25,401 nucleotides of DNA, taken from positions 1 to 25,401 of the forward strand of contig CANRLA010000012.1 of the NCBI GenBank assembly GCA_947631315.1. The letters run 5' to 3'. The notes beneath the pieces are model-generated. The model was given only the letters and a program-made list of their open reading frames with translations, had not been told where the DNA came from and did not search any database. This document shows, one piece after another, positions 1-8,311 of this stretch. The translations under genes and the position numbers were made by a program. Positions within the stretch are counted from its first letter, which is position 1. Each line of letters starts with the position of its first letter. Origin of the DNA: an uncultured Clostridia bacterium (GTDB lineage: Bacteria > Bacillota > Clostridia > TANB77 > CAG-508).

Positions 1-71
1 ATCATGAAGGGAGTTTTGTCTATTACAAAGCTAAAGCCCTTGTTACTACCGGCATAGCCGGAAGATTATAA
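1..71 (+). CDS. 3' end of an unidentified gene (partial)
   Basis: From base 3 one frame is open and ends at TAA 69-71, giving about 22 residues ending in ALVTTGIAGRL. A hairpin terminator follows directly, which supports this being the true end of a coding region rather than chance. The gene begins outside the window and the fragment is too short to assign a family. Confidence 0.5.
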   Translation, partial: HEGSFVYYKAKALVTTGIAGRL

Positions 72-83
72 TCATATTAAAAT

Positions 84-112
84 AAAAAGTCATTCATAAT
101 AAATGACTTTTT
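84..112 (+). terminator. Rho-independent terminator after the partial gene
   Basis: An 11-bp perfect inverted repeat (AAAAAGTCATT / AATGACTTTTT) with a 7-nt loop ends in a T-run on the plus strand. It closes the transcript of the partial gene. A matching A/T pattern on the other strand means it could also stop the small minus-strand gene at 148-285. Confidence 0.8.
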
Positions 113-147
113 ATAAATTGTTTTAAATTCTTTATAAACATTAATTT

Positions 148-285
148 TTATACTGTCCTTCCAAATGTCGTAAATAAAAGTAAGAATACTATTAAAAATA
201 ATAATATTTCTGTATTATTGTTATCTCCTAAAATTGCATCCAAAAAGTTTCCATCATTATTTCCATTGCAACAACCACAACTCAT
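148..285 (-). CDS. Small Cys-rich single-pass membrane protein, possibly sporulation-linked
   Basis: This 45-aa reading frame starts at ATG 285 behind a very strong Shine-Dalgarno (AAAAGGGGAGG, 6 nt upstream). Its N-terminus, MSCGCCNGNNDG, has three Cys and Asn/Gly-rich sequence. Residues about 27-40 form a hydrophobic helix, and the protein ends in FGRTV. Tiny Cys/Gly/Asn-rich proteins with one membrane helix are common in spore-forming Clostridia and are often made during sporulation. The 5' UTR contains a hairpin (301-307 with 317-323), and a sigma-K/E-like -10 element lies above it. I do not recognise a named family, so the spore role is inferred from composition and promoter. Confidence 0.65.
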   Translation of the reverse strand: MSCGCCNGNNDGNFLDAILGDNNNTEILLFLIVFLLLFTTFGRTV

Positions 286-336
286 AACTACCTCCCCTTT
301 TAGGCATCTAAAGTCTATGCCTATTTTTTTATACCA

Positions 337-366
337 TATAGTATGTTTTTTATTTAATTTGTGTTA
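337..366 (-). promoter_or_regulatory. Candidate sigma-K/sigma-E-type promoter for the small membrane protein
   Basis: On the minus strand CATACTATA (345 down to 337) fits the sigma-K -10 pattern CATANNNTA. An AACAC lies about 15-16 nt upstream, where sigma-K promoters carry an AC-containing -35. Transcription would start near 329, before the 5' UTR hairpin. The match is short, so this is tentative. Confidence 0.35.
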
Positions 367-500
367 CAATATTATAAGCAAATATTATTAGGCTTTTATG
401 AATATATTATACTAAAGAGAACTTTGTTATATAGAAATTTCAAATTTATTGAGATATAACAATAATTTATAAATAAAAAATTAAATTTGGAGGAATATAG

Positions 501-2936
501 ATGTCAAATTCTTATATAGAATTACTTGCTCCCGCTGGAGATTTTGATTGTTTAAAAGCAGCTGTTCAAAATGGAGCAAATTGTGTTTACTTAGGCTCTA
601 ATATGTTTAATGCTAGAGCTAGTGCATCTAATTTTAATAGAGAAGAATTAAAAGAAGCTATTACCCATGCTAAACTAAGAAATGTAAAAGTAAATTTTAC
701 ATTAAATACATTAATTAGAGATGAAGAATTTAATGATGCTATTGAAATTGCTAAATATGTTTATTCTCTTGGTTGTGATGCTATACTTGTTCAGGATTTA
801 GGTCTTGCTAAGCGTCTAATACAACTTTTTCCTGATATGGATATTCACGCAAGTACTCAGATGTCCATACATAATTTGCAAGGTGCATTAGAACTTGAAA
901 AGCTTGGATTCAAACGTGCTGTTTTGGCTAGAGAACTTACTATTAGAGATATTGAAAATATATGTATGCATACTAATATAGAGATAGAAACCTTTATACA
1001 CGGTGCTCTTTGCATATCTTATTCAGGACAATGCTTATTTTCGAGTATGGTTGGTGGAAGATCAGGCAATCGTGGTAAATGCGCGCAAGCTTGCAGGCTT
1101 CCTTATGAACTTTGTGAAGAAAACACTGATAAAGTAATTGATAAGGGATTTTTATTAAGTCCAAAAGATTTATGTGGTTTAAAATATATACCTGATTTGA
1201 TAAAAATTGGAGTAAAAAGTCTTAAAATTGAAGGTAGAATGAAAACCCCTGAATATGTTGCAACTGTAACTAGAATATATAGAAAATATATTGATTTAGC
1301 GTTAAGCAACGAGCCTTATGTTATTGATGAAAATGATATAAAAGAGCTTATGCAAGTATTTAACAGAGGTGGATTTTCGAATGGTAATTTAGATACCGAA
1401 CCTAATACTGACTATGTTTATCCTGAAAAACAAAATAATCAAGGGCTTTTCTTAGGCCAAATTCAGAAGTATAATGCTTCTAAGGGGTTAATAACTTTTA
1501 AAACACACGAAAATATTTCAATCAATGACACTGTATGTGTTCAAAATGAAGAGCACAAATATACTGTTTCTGAATTAATGATTGATAATTCTAATATAAA
1601 AAGTGCTAAAGTTGGTGATATGATTACCATTGGTAGAATAAAAGGTAATATATCTTTAGGAGATAAAATATTTAAAATAAGCGATTACAATAAAAATAAG
1701 GAAACTATGGAATTTATTAATAAAGAAAATAAAAAAATTCCTTTAACTTGCGTTGTTACAATAAAAAAAGAGCTTCCTATATCAATGGAAGTAACTTCAC
1801 TAGATAAAGAAGATGGAAATTATTTTTCTATGTCCACTAAGAAGGAAACTGACTTGATTCCAATTGATTCTATTTCTAATCCAATTACTTTAGATAGAAT
1901 TAAAGAACAAATTAATAAAACTACTGACACTCCTTTTGAATTTAAGAATATTAAAATTTTATTAGATGATAATACATATATTCCAAAAATATCAGCTATT
2001 AATCAATTAAGACGTGACTGTTTGAATGATTTAATGGAGAAAGCTAAGGAACGTTTTCAAAGAACAGAAAAAGTTGATAATCCAGCGACATTTAAAGATA
2101 TTTCTATTCACTCAAGCATTACAAATGTAAAAAAGAAGTTTTCTTATTCTTTAGAATTAAATACTCTAAATATTAATTTTGATTATAGTAAGCTTTCTAA
2201 CATAGATCGAATTTATGTGCCAATAAAGTATTTTATTAATAAAAAATATGTTGATATTTTAAATATATTAAAGACTAAAGGTGATTTATATATCAGTCTT
2301 CCAATTATTGTTAGAGATAATTATAGAAATATTACTTTCAACTCTTTAAATGATTTTATAAAAGATTACAATATAAAAGGTATTATTATTACAAATATAG
2401 CTGGCGCTGAGAATGTTAACAAGTTTCCTAATTTAGATATAGTTGCTAATCATTCATTAAATGTCTTTAATTTGCATACTATAGAGGAATTGAAGTCACT
2501 TGGCATAAATATTGTCACTCTGTCACCCGAACTTGATAAAAACGCATTGCAGAATCTTGCAAATAACTCTCCTCTTCCTACTGAAATTATGGTTTACGGC
2601 AGAGTTCCTTTAATGAATACAGGATATTGTTTCTTAGGAAAGTCAAATAGATGTTATCCTACTTGTGAAATGCAATGTAAAGAAAATAATTACTATTTAA
2701 AGGACAGATTAGGATATAAATTTAAAATCATTCCTGATAATATGCAAACTGTTACTACAATTTATAATAGTAAAATATTGTCGATTAAATATAATGATAT
2801 AAATATTGATTATGCTAAAATCAGCATTTTAGATGAAAATATTGACGAAATCAATAATATTATTAATACAGTAAAAAAAGGCGATATTTTAACTGGAAAT
2901 GATTACACTTCCGGTAATTTAAATAAAATGGTTTAA
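501..2936 (+). CDS. U32 family peptidase-like RNA hydroxylation protein (RlhA/TrhP type, DUF3656-containing)
   Basis: This 811-aa protein starts at ATG 501 behind GGAGGAA. The N-terminus ELLAPAGDFDCLKAAVQNGA is the U32 signature, and the first ~300 residues form the TIM-barrel-like U32 domain. A Cys cluster lies around residues 170-200 (GALCISYSGQC, then GRSGNRGKCAQACRLPY). Members such as E. coli RlhA and TrhP bind an Fe-S cluster there and act in prephenate-dependent hydroxylation of 23S rRNA C2501 or tRNA U34, rather than as proteases. The long C-terminal part (about 380-811) matches the layout of DUF3656-containing Clostridial homologues, with a second Cys-rich patch (GYCFLGKSNRCYPTCEMQC) near residue 715. 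It stands alone between terminators. The exact RNA target cannot be read from the sequence. Confidence 0.88.
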   Translation: MSNSYIELLAPAGDFDCLKAAVQNGANCVYLGSNMFNARASASNFNREELKEAITHAKLRNVKVNFTLNTLIRDEEFNDAIEIAKYVYSLGCDAILVQDLGLAKRLIQLFPDMDIHASTQMSIHNLQGALELEKLGFKRAVLARELTIRDIENICMHTNIEIETFIHGALCISYSGQCLFSSMVGGRSGNRGKCAQACRLPYELCEENTDKVIDKGFLLSPKDLCGLKYIPDLIKIGVKSLKIEGRMKTPEYVATVTRIYRKYIDLALSNEPYVIDENDIKELMQVFNRGGFSNGNLDTEPNTDYVYPEKQNNQGLFLGQIQKYNASKGLITFKTHENISINDTVCVQNEEHKYTVSELMIDNSNIKSAKVGDMITIGRIKGNISLGDKIFKISDYNKNKETMEFINKENKKIPLTCVVTIKKELPISMEVTSLDKEDGNYFSMSTKKETDLIPIDSISNPITLDRIKEQINKTTDTPFEFKNIKILLDDNTYIPKISAINQLRRDCLNDLMEKAKERFQRTEKVDNPATFKDISIHSSITNVKKKFSYSLELNTLNINFDYSKLSNIDRIYVPIKYFINKKYVDILNILKTKGDLYISLPIIVRDNYRNITFNSLNDFIKDYNIKGIIITNIAGAENVNKFPNLDIVANHSLNVFNLHTIEELKSLGINIVTLSPELDKNALQNLANNSPLPTEIMVYGRVPLMNTGYCFLGKSNRCYPTCEMQCKENNYYLKDRLGYKFKIIPDNMQTVTTIYNSKILSIKYNDINIDYAKISILDENIDEINNIINTVKKGDILTGNDYTSGNLNKMV

Positions 2937-3040
2937 TTTTTATATAATCACTCACATGTAAAAATCGACTTTGTCAAGTAAAGTGTGTAATTTTTTTAAA
3001 ATTAAAACCACATTTTCCCCATAAAAATCAATCTAAAAAT

Positions 3041-3081
3041 AAAAAATCCTAATAGATATTAAAATATTTATAGGATTTTTT
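3041..3081. terminator. Bidirectional terminator between the U32 gene and rpmA
   Basis: An 11-bp perfect inverted repeat (AAAAAATCCTA at 3041-3051, TAGGATTTTTT at 3071-3081) has T-runs on both strands. It sits between convergent genes and serves both. Confidence 0.85.
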
Positions 3082-3109
3082 ATTATTTGATATTTTTTAT
3101 CTGTATAAA

Positions 3110-3499
3110 TTAAGCCTTTGCAGTTGCTTTTTTCTCTGCTGTTTTTGTACTTTTTTCTGTAGCAGTTTTCTTTGCTGCTGTGCTTACTTTTTTTGTTTCT
3201 GTAGATTTTTCATTTTTATTTTCTACTTTAACATTTGCTTTTTCTATATTTGGATAAACACTAATTTTCTTTTTATCTCTTCCAAGTCTTTCAACTTTCA
3301 TTATACCTGTAACTTTTGCATATAGTGTGTCATCGCTTCCGATTCCTACATTTGTTCCTGGGTGCATTTTAGTTCCTCTTTGTCTATAAAGGATATTTCC
3401 AGCTTTAACTAATTGTCCATCAGCTCTTTTTATACCAAGTCTTTTTGACTCACTATCTCTTCCGTTATCGGTACTACCTTGACCTTTATGATGTGCCAT
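3110..3499 (-). CDS. rpmA: 50S ribosomal protein L27 with Lys/Ala/Thr-rich C-terminal tail
   Basis: Ribosomal protein L27 lies at the peptidyl-transferase centre. The start MAHHKGQGSTDNGRDSESKR is diagnostic. I chose ATG 3499 because AGGTAGGTG lies at the right distance; an upstream GTG in frame overlaps that Shine-Dalgarno. The L27 core ends near residue 88. About 40 further residues rich in Lys, Ala, Thr and Glu (ending KKATAKA) make it 129 aa, against the usual 85-95. Many Firmicutes L27 proteins carry a short N-terminal leader cut off by the protease Prp, and prp then lies between rplU and rpmA. Here both the leader and prp are absent: only 76 non-coding bases separate the two genes. Confidence 0.95.
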   Translation of the reverse strand: MAHHKGQGSTDNGRDSESKRLGIKRADGQLVKAGNILYRQRGTKMHPGTNVGIGSDDTLYAKVTGIMKVERLGRDKKKISVYPNIEKANVKVENKNEKSTETKKVSTAAKKTATEKSTKTAEKKATAKA

Positions 3500-3575
3500 C
3501 TTAAAATTCACCTACCTTTTAATTTGATTATATTTTTATAAATTTATAATTATCTTTCTAAAACATTTATATTTA

Positions 3576-3890
3576 TTATTCTGCTTTGATTGATTTTATT
3601 TCAACTTTTGTATATGGTTGTCTATGACCTTGAGTTCTTCTATGATTTTTCTTTGCTTTGTATCTATAAACTATAATTTTCTTGTCTTTACCATGAGATA
3701 CTACAGTTCCTTCAACTTTGCAATTTTTTACATATGGAGTTCCAATTTTTACATCTTTGTCATTAGCTAAAAGAACTACGTTATCAAATGTAACTTTTTT
3801 TCCTTCTTCTACATCTAATTTTTCAAAGAATACAACGTCTCCTTCTTGAACCTTATATTGTCTTCCACAACTTTCAATTATTGCGTACAT
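3576..3890 (-). CDS. rplU: 50S ribosomal protein L21
   Basis: This 104-aa protein starts at ATG 3890 behind GAGGAGG. MYAIIESCGRQYKV at the N-terminus and the basic KKNHRRTQGHRQPYT near the C-terminus are L21 hallmarks, and the length is normal for the family. L21 binds 23S rRNA in the large subunit. It is the first gene of an rplU-rpmA operon with a leader RNA and a consensus promoter upstream. Confidence 0.97.
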   Translation of the reverse strand: MYAIIESCGRQYKVQEGDVVFFEKLDVEEGKKVTFDNVVLLANDKDVKIGTPYVKNCKVEGTVVSHGKDKKIIVYRYKAKKNHRRTQGHRQPYTKVEIKSIKAE

Positions 3891-3994
3891 GAATTTAACC
3901 TCCTCTTACCAAGACTCGCTAAGCATAAATACAAGGTATCTAAGAATAAAAAATATTCTATAGAATTTAGTTACCCGACCTAGGCGGTTTACAG
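3891..3994 (-). ncRNA. L21 leader (cis-regulatory 5' UTR of rplU)
   Basis: The ~100-nt 5' UTR begins just after the promoter with AAACCGCCTAGGTCGGGTAA on the minus strand, which can form a short stem-loop. A second paired region follows (TTCTATAGAA, then TATTCTTAG), ending at the rplU Shine-Dalgarno. Firmicutes rplU operons carry the conserved L21 leader, thought to mediate feedback by L21. Position and the CCGCCTAGG core fit that family. The assignment is from memory and not a covariance-model hit. Confidence 0.6.
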
Positions 3995-4000
3995 TTATCT

Positions 4001-4030
4001 ATTATACTATATTTTAAAGCATTTTGTCAA
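4001..4030 (-). promoter_or_regulatory. Sigma-A promoter of rplU-rpmA
   Basis: TTGACA (4030-4025) and TATAAT (4006-4001) on the minus strand are separated by 18 nt, close to the consensus. Transcription would start near 3994, at the beginning of the L21 leader. Confidence 0.85.
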
Positions 4031-4082
4031 CCTCTTGCAATAATTTTCTATCTGTGAAAATTAACTTTTTAACTAAACTTTT

Positions 4083-5006
4083 TTAGTTGTGTATTGATAT
4101 ATGTATATCTTCTATTTTACTATTCAATTCTCTTGACACTATATTGGTAATTTGTGCTACTTGTTCTGTTGTCAGATTACTACTACTTTTTACAACAATA
4201 TCTATATTATTGTCATTTATCAAGATAACTACTTCTTCAAACCCTTTTGTTTTGATAAGATTTTCTACTATAGATATAGCATTTTTTCTATCATTTATAT
4301 TTTTTATTTCATTAGAGGCTATAGATTTTTGATCAGATGGAATGCTTTCTTTTTCTAATATTTTTTCATAAGTTTCCAACATTTGAGAGTACATAGTTTC
4401 TCTTTCCAATCTTGTTTGTACAAAATAATTATTGTTTTCAGTTTCAGTGCCATTAGACGTTGTTTCTATTATATTTTGTTCTGTTTCATCCTTATCTACT
4501 TCGTTTTGATTTTTTGTATTACTATTTGTTATCAATTCATTTTCCATGCTTTGGCTCGTTTCATTTATATTATTTTCATTTATTATATTAGCATTTACTT
4601 GACCATCATTTTCAGCAACATTAACTCCATTCTCTATAATATTAGCACTTACTAGCTTTGCATCTCCAAGTTCTGCTAGTGAAATATCAAGCTCATTACT
4701 GCTATTATTATAATTCATGTATCCAGCCGTAATAAGCATTAATGCAAGAGTTAGCAAAACTAATTGATTCTTTTTAAATATAACTTTCAATCCTTCCATT
4801 ATTTTTTCATTATTTTTTTTGTGATTATTCTCTACTCTTGATTTATGATTATTTTTTTCATTTATTTTTTCATCTGATATATTTATTCTATGGTTATTAT
4901 CTATACTTACTTTAAAATCTTTTTCCATTTTATTACTTTTATTAAATCTTTTCTCATTTTCCTTTAATCTTTTACCTTTGTTTGTCTTAATAAATGTAAT
5001 TTTCAA
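4083..5006 (-). CDS. spoIIIAH: Stage III sporulation protein AH, with long N-terminal extension
   Basis: SpoIIIAH is the mother-cell membrane protein whose extracellular domain binds forespore SpoIIQ to form the feeding-tube channel. The start is TTG 5006, overlapping the spoIIIAG stop by 4 nt (TTGA) with GAGGAGG 7 nt upstream, so translation is coupled. One membrane helix lies around residues 79-97 (NQLVLLTLALMLITAGYMNY). An Asn/Glu-rich linker follows, and then the C-terminal ring-forming domain (about 195-307, including SIVENLIKTKGFEEVVILI). At 307 aa it is much longer than the roughly 218-aa B. subtilis protein; the excess is a highly charged ~75-residue N-terminal segment and the linker. 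It is the last gene of the operon. Confidence 0.93.
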   Translation of the reverse strand: MKITFIKTNKGKRLKENEKRFNKSNKMEKDFKVSIDNNHRINISDEKINEKNNHKSRVENNHKKNNEKIMEGLKVIFKKNQLVLLTLALMLITAGYMNYNNSSNELDISLAELGDAKLVSANIIENGVNVAENDGQVNANIINENNINETSQSMENELITNSNTKNQNEVDKDETEQNIIETTSNGTETENNNYFVQTRLERETMYSQMLETYEKILEKESIPSDQKSIASNEIKNINDRKNAISIVENLIKTKGFEEVVILINDNNIDIVVKSSSNLTTEQVAQITNIVSRELNSKIEDIHISIHN

Positions 5007-5605
5007 TTTATTTCCTCCTCCATTTTGAAAACTTGTATTTTATGTGTTGCAAGACCCGTTGCTGCCTCTACAGCTTGAACTATGCTTGATTTTACATTCG
5101 CATCTTCCGCACCTGATGCTACTATAATTGCACCTTCTATTTTAGGACTGCTAATACTTTGAGTTAGTGGTTCTTTACTTCCGTCATTATTTTCTTTATA
5201 TACCACTTCTCTTTGCGAATCAGTTTCCGTTACTGTCCTCGTTCCACCATTACTGTCAGTTTCGTTAGTATTACTAACACTTGAATCTTCATTATATATA
5301 GGTTTCAAAACGCTACTTTCGGAATATGTAAGCATAACTTTCACATCACCTACTCCTGAGATTTTTCTTAGTATATTTTCTAACTTCAGCTCTAAATCAT
5401 CTTGTGTTAAATCATTATTAACTTGCACTACTCCTACAGATTTTTTTTCATTACTATCATCTTTTATTTTTCCATCGGTATCTTTTTTCTCATCACTCCA
5501 AATATAATTAATTGCAACTACTGTAACAATTAATATTACGACTAAAACTATTAGATTTTCTGTTTTCTTTTTACCTTTAAACATATTCTTTAGTTTTTCT
5601 TTCAT
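5003..5605 (-). CDS. spoIIIAG: Stage III sporulation protein AG
   Basis: SpoIIIAG forms a large ring in the intermembrane space of the engulfing forespore as part of the SpoIIIA-SpoIIQ channel. A membrane helix lies around residues 17-35 (TENLIVLVVILIVTVVAINY). The ring-building domain includes LENILRKISGVGDVKVMLTY, a Ser/Thr/Glu-rich insertion, and the conserved ending GAIIVASGAEDANVKSSIVQ with AATGLATHKIQVFKM. I chose ATG 5605 because AGGAAGG is too close to the in-frame ATG at 5611. It overlaps spoIIIAH by 4 nt. Confidence 0.94.
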   Translation of the reverse strand: MKEKLKNMFKGKKKTENLIVLVVILIVTVVAINYIWSDEKKDTDGKIKDDSNEKKSVGVVQVNNDLTQDDLELKLENILRKISGVGDVKVMLTYSESSVLKPIYNEDSSVSNTNETDSNGGTRTVTETDSQREVVYKENNDGSKEPLTQSISSPKIEGAIIVASGAEDANVKSSIVQAVEAATGLATHKIQVFKMEEEIN

Positions 5606-5675
5606 ATTCATTCCTTCCTAATTCATTTGTAATAATATTTTTCTTATTAATTTATTCAACAACAATATTTTCCTA

Positions 5676-6332
5676 TTATTCAATAATAATATTTTTCTTG
5701 TCTATTTGATAATTTTCAGATAAATAATCAATTAAATTATTTTGGTCAATAATTGCCATACCTTTTACCTTTTCTTCTTTTATATCTACAGAATCAATAT
5801 TTGTATCAACTTTATTTATTACTATTTGAGATTCTTCATTGTTTTTCTCATTTTCTTCATTTTTATTATTTTCCGTATTTTGTTTATTGTTTTTTATATT
5901 ATTTTTCTCATCGTTATCGTTATTACTTTTTTTACTATTTTCAAAGACATCTTTTATAACTATTTTTAAAATATTACATTCATCATCTATTTCAACCTTT
6001 ATATTATTGCTTTCATATCCCTTCGAGTTAAGCTGTGACCTTATATTATAAATAACTTTATTTTTAAATGTTTCTTTCACTGTATTATCATATATATTCG
6101 TTTCTTCAGTATTTGTTTCCGCTTCAACATTCAAATATTCATCTAAACTAAATTCATTAAAATTTAATTGTTTCCCTACTACTGGATTAATTATGTAGAA
6201 AAGTATATACACTCCTATTACTAGCTTTATGTATTTTTTATTTTTGTTCTCCGGAAGCAACATTTGTATAATTGAGCCTACTATTATAGCAATTATTATT
6301 CCTTGAGCCCATGAACTGATGCTAGATACCAT
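5676..6332 (-). CDS. spoIIIAF: Stage III sporulation protein AF
   Basis: SpoIIIAF is a mother-cell membrane protein of the SpoIIIA complex. Two N-terminal membrane helices (about residues 9-27 and 35-53) are separated by the charged turn PENKNKKYIK, as in the family. A soluble domain follows (NKVIYNIRSQLNSKGYESNNIKVEID). Residues about 135-175 are a low-complexity Asn/Glu/Lys stretch, an insertion relative to B. subtilis. The Shine-Dalgarno is weak and 119 non-coding bases lie between it and spoIIIAE, which is loose for this operon. Confidence 0.9.
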   Translation of the reverse strand: MVSSISSWAQGIIIAIIVGSIIQMLLPENKNKKYIKLVIGVYILFYIINPVVGKQLNFNEFSLDEYLNVEAETNTEETNIYDNTVKETFKNKVIYNIRSQLNSKGYESNNIKVEIDDECNILKIVIKDVFENSKKSNNDNDEKNNIKNNKQNTENNKNEENEKNNEESQIVINKVDTNIDSVDIKEEKVKGMAIIDQNNLIDYLSENYQIDKKNIIIE

Positions 6333-6451
6333 TTTATTTTTATATTAGCCTTTTTACTAATATAATCTCCTTTTATAGTATTTAGGTTTAAAAGATACCT
6401 ATAAACTTTCGTATAAATTTGTGATTTATTATTTTATGCTAATAGATACTT

Positions 6452-7597
6452 TTATTGATACATAAGACCACTATTTGATATTCTCATTACTATTGCAATT
6501 CCTACTATCAACATTGCCGTAATTGCAAACATTATTGCTAAAAATACCTTAAATGTTCCTCCCATCTGCTCTATTAGACTTACTACTTTTTTATCTGCAA
6601 TTGGCTCACAGAGTGCAGCTCCTAGATAATATGTAATAGTTATTGCTGTCAAATTTAAGATTGGTTTGATACATATACACACAATTACAAATATTCCGAC
6701 TACTCCTACAGCATTTTTTATAATATTGCTATAACCTAAAACTGTATCTATTGCATCACCCAATATACCTCCTACGACTGGAATTGCATTTGATACTAGT
6801 GATTTCCCAGCCTTTAATGTCATACCATCTAATCCACTTGTGATTCCTCCTTCCAGTGTTGCTAAACTCATAAATAGTGTTAAAATTGTTGTTAACACCC
6901 ACACTGAGCCTTTTTTCAAAAACTTTGATAATTTGTCTACTTGTGTTTGTTCAGAAATTTTTGAAATAATTCCTAATGCAGTCGAAACTAAAATTATTGG
7001 TATTAAAACATTTGTAATGAAGTTTCCTATAAATGTTATTACTAGAAGCAAAATCGGCTCTATCATATGTGATGTAACAGCATTTCCAGTTGCTATCATC
7101 AGTGTTGTTAAAAGCGGTATTAAAGTGTTTGTAAATGATGTTAAATCCTGTATTGCTATTTTTACATCTGATACAACATTTGAAAAATTGCTCATAACTA
7201 GTGTTACAATTAATATATATTGTATGTAATATGCAATTTTAGCAACTGACTCATTTCCTAAATTTTCACTAATTGTTTTTAATATACTGTGCACAATTAT
7301 TACAACTATTACTCCTGAAATCATTTTTAAGGCATCTTTTAAGTTATCACCTAAAATATTTGTTATATATTTTAATATTTTTGTATTATCTAAATTTCCT
7401 GAAATAACACTGTTAAATAGCTCTGACACATCTATATCTGATGTATATTTTTTTGCTTCAGATAAAAACTCTCCTATTCCAAACGATTGTTGTTGTGTGC
7501 TTAAAACATCTTCAGCATCTGTGTTTTCTTCTGCAAAGCTTACATTTGGTAAAAAATATATAAAAAAAATTAGAGAAATTATTAAAATTTTTTTCAT
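6452..7597 (-). CDS. spoIIIAE: Stage III sporulation protein AE
   Basis: SpoIIIAE is the polytopic permease-like core of the SpoIIIA complex. I chose ATG 7597: it follows GGAGTTTACTT and starts a clear signal peptide (MKKILIISLIFFIYFLPNVS), while the longer form from 7624 has no ribosome site. The mature part has an amphipathic N-terminal region and then about seven hydrophobic segments. The conserved blocks SLATLEGGITSGLDGMTLK and AIPVVGGILGDAIDTV are visible. Its length of 381 aa matches the family. It lies between spoIIIAD (82-nt gap) and spoIIIAF. Confidence 0.95.
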   Translation of the reverse strand: MKKILIISLIFFIYFLPNVSFAEENTDAEDVLSTQQQSFGIGEFLSEAKKYTSDIDVSELFNSVISGNLDNTKILKYITNILGDNLKDALKMISGVIVVIIVHSILKTISENLGNESVAKIAYYIQYILIVTLVMSNFSNVVSDVKIAIQDLTSFTNTLIPLLTTLMIATGNAVTSHMIEPILLLVITFIGNFITNVLIPIILVSTALGIISKISEQTQVDKLSKFLKKGSVWVLTTILTLFMSLATLEGGITSGLDGMTLKAGKSLVSNAIPVVGGILGDAIDTVLGYSNIIKNAVGVVGIFVIVCICIKPILNLTAITITYYLGAALCEPIADKKVVSLIEQMGGTFKVFLAIMFAITAMLIVGIAIVMRISNSGLMYQ

Positions 7598-7679
7598 AAG
7601 TAAACTCCATTTTATAATGTGCAAATATAATTTTTATTCCATAAAAAATATTAATTATAAATTTTTATAGTTTACAAAT

Positions 7680-8066
7680 CTAAGGTAATATTTTCAATAC
7701 TGTTTCTAAGAGGGCTCTAATAATTGGTATTGACATCGATATTATTATTATTTTTCCTCCTACATCTATTTTGCTAGCTACTGACGATTCTCCTGAATCT
7801 TTGCATATACTTACCGCAAATTCTGTTAATATTGCTATTCCTGTAATTTTAATTAATATTTTTAAAAATTCTCCATTTATATTTGTTTTACTTGCTATAT
7901 CTTGAAGCAGATTTATTATTCCTGATACTGTATCTACGCACATCAGCAGTATCACTACTCCTGCAATTATTGATACATATATTGCAAATTCAGGTCTATA
8001 TTGTTTTAAAATAACTATTATTATTACAGCAATAAAACCTACTCCAATAATTTTTACAATATCCAT
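7680..8066 (-). CDS. spoIIIAD: Stage III sporulation protein AD
   Basis: This 128-aa protein has four hydrophobic helices. The start, ATG 8066 behind GAGGAGA, is unambiguous. The segment FLKILIKITGIAILTEFAVS with KDSGESSVASKID is the conserved core of SpoIIIAD. It is a small integral membrane component of the SpoIIIA channel, paired with SpoIIIAC, and the spoIIIAC stop is 18 nt upstream. Confidence 0.94.
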   Translation of the reverse strand: MDIVKIIGVGFIAVIIIVILKQYRPEFAIYVSIIAGVVILLMCVDTVSGIINLLQDIASKTNINGEFLKILIKITGIAILTEFAVSICKDSGESSVASKIDVGGKIIIISMSIPIIRALLETVLKILP

Positions 8067-8084
8067 TCGTTCTCCTCGTACAAA

Positions 8085-8279
8085 CTATAAATTAAACATT
8101 GTTCTTACTGCATCAAAAAGACCGCTTACTTCTTTAATCACCATTGATAAGACTATAATTAAACCTGCCAAAGTCGTCATCATTGCTTGATCTTCTCTCC
8201 CAGCTCTTACTAATACTTGGTATAAAACTGCAACTAATATTCCAATTGCAGCTATTTTAAATAATAAATCTATATTCAT
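8085..8279 (-). CDS. spoIIIAC: Stage III sporulation protein AC
   Basis: This 64-aa protein has two membrane helices (FKIAAIGILVAVLYQVLV and TTLAGLIIVLSMVIKEV) joined by the charged turn RAGREDQAMM, the SpoIIIAC layout. I chose ATG 8279 (MNIDLLFKIA) over the in-frame ATG at 8309 because AAAGGAC precedes it and because the family is about 65-68 aa with this N-terminus. A near-identical copy of its last 26 bases lies just upstream at 8312-8337. Confidence 0.93.
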   Translation of the reverse strand: MNIDLLFKIAAIGILVAVLYQVLVRAGREDQAMMTTLAGLIIVLSMVIKEVSGLFDAVRTMFNL

Positions 8280-8311
8280 TTGAAAAAAGTCCTTTCTTGC
8301 TTTATCCATCT

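Noticed and set aside
501..2936. Secreted collagenase-type protease reading of the U32 gene
   Set aside because: It has no signal peptide, and the Cys cluster is that of the RlhA/TrhP RNA-hydroxylation group.
5742..6051. Plus-strand Phe/Ile/Tyr-rich open frames opposite spoIIIAF
   Set aside because: These are antisense shadows of the Asn/Lys/Glu-rich insertion, without ribosome sites.
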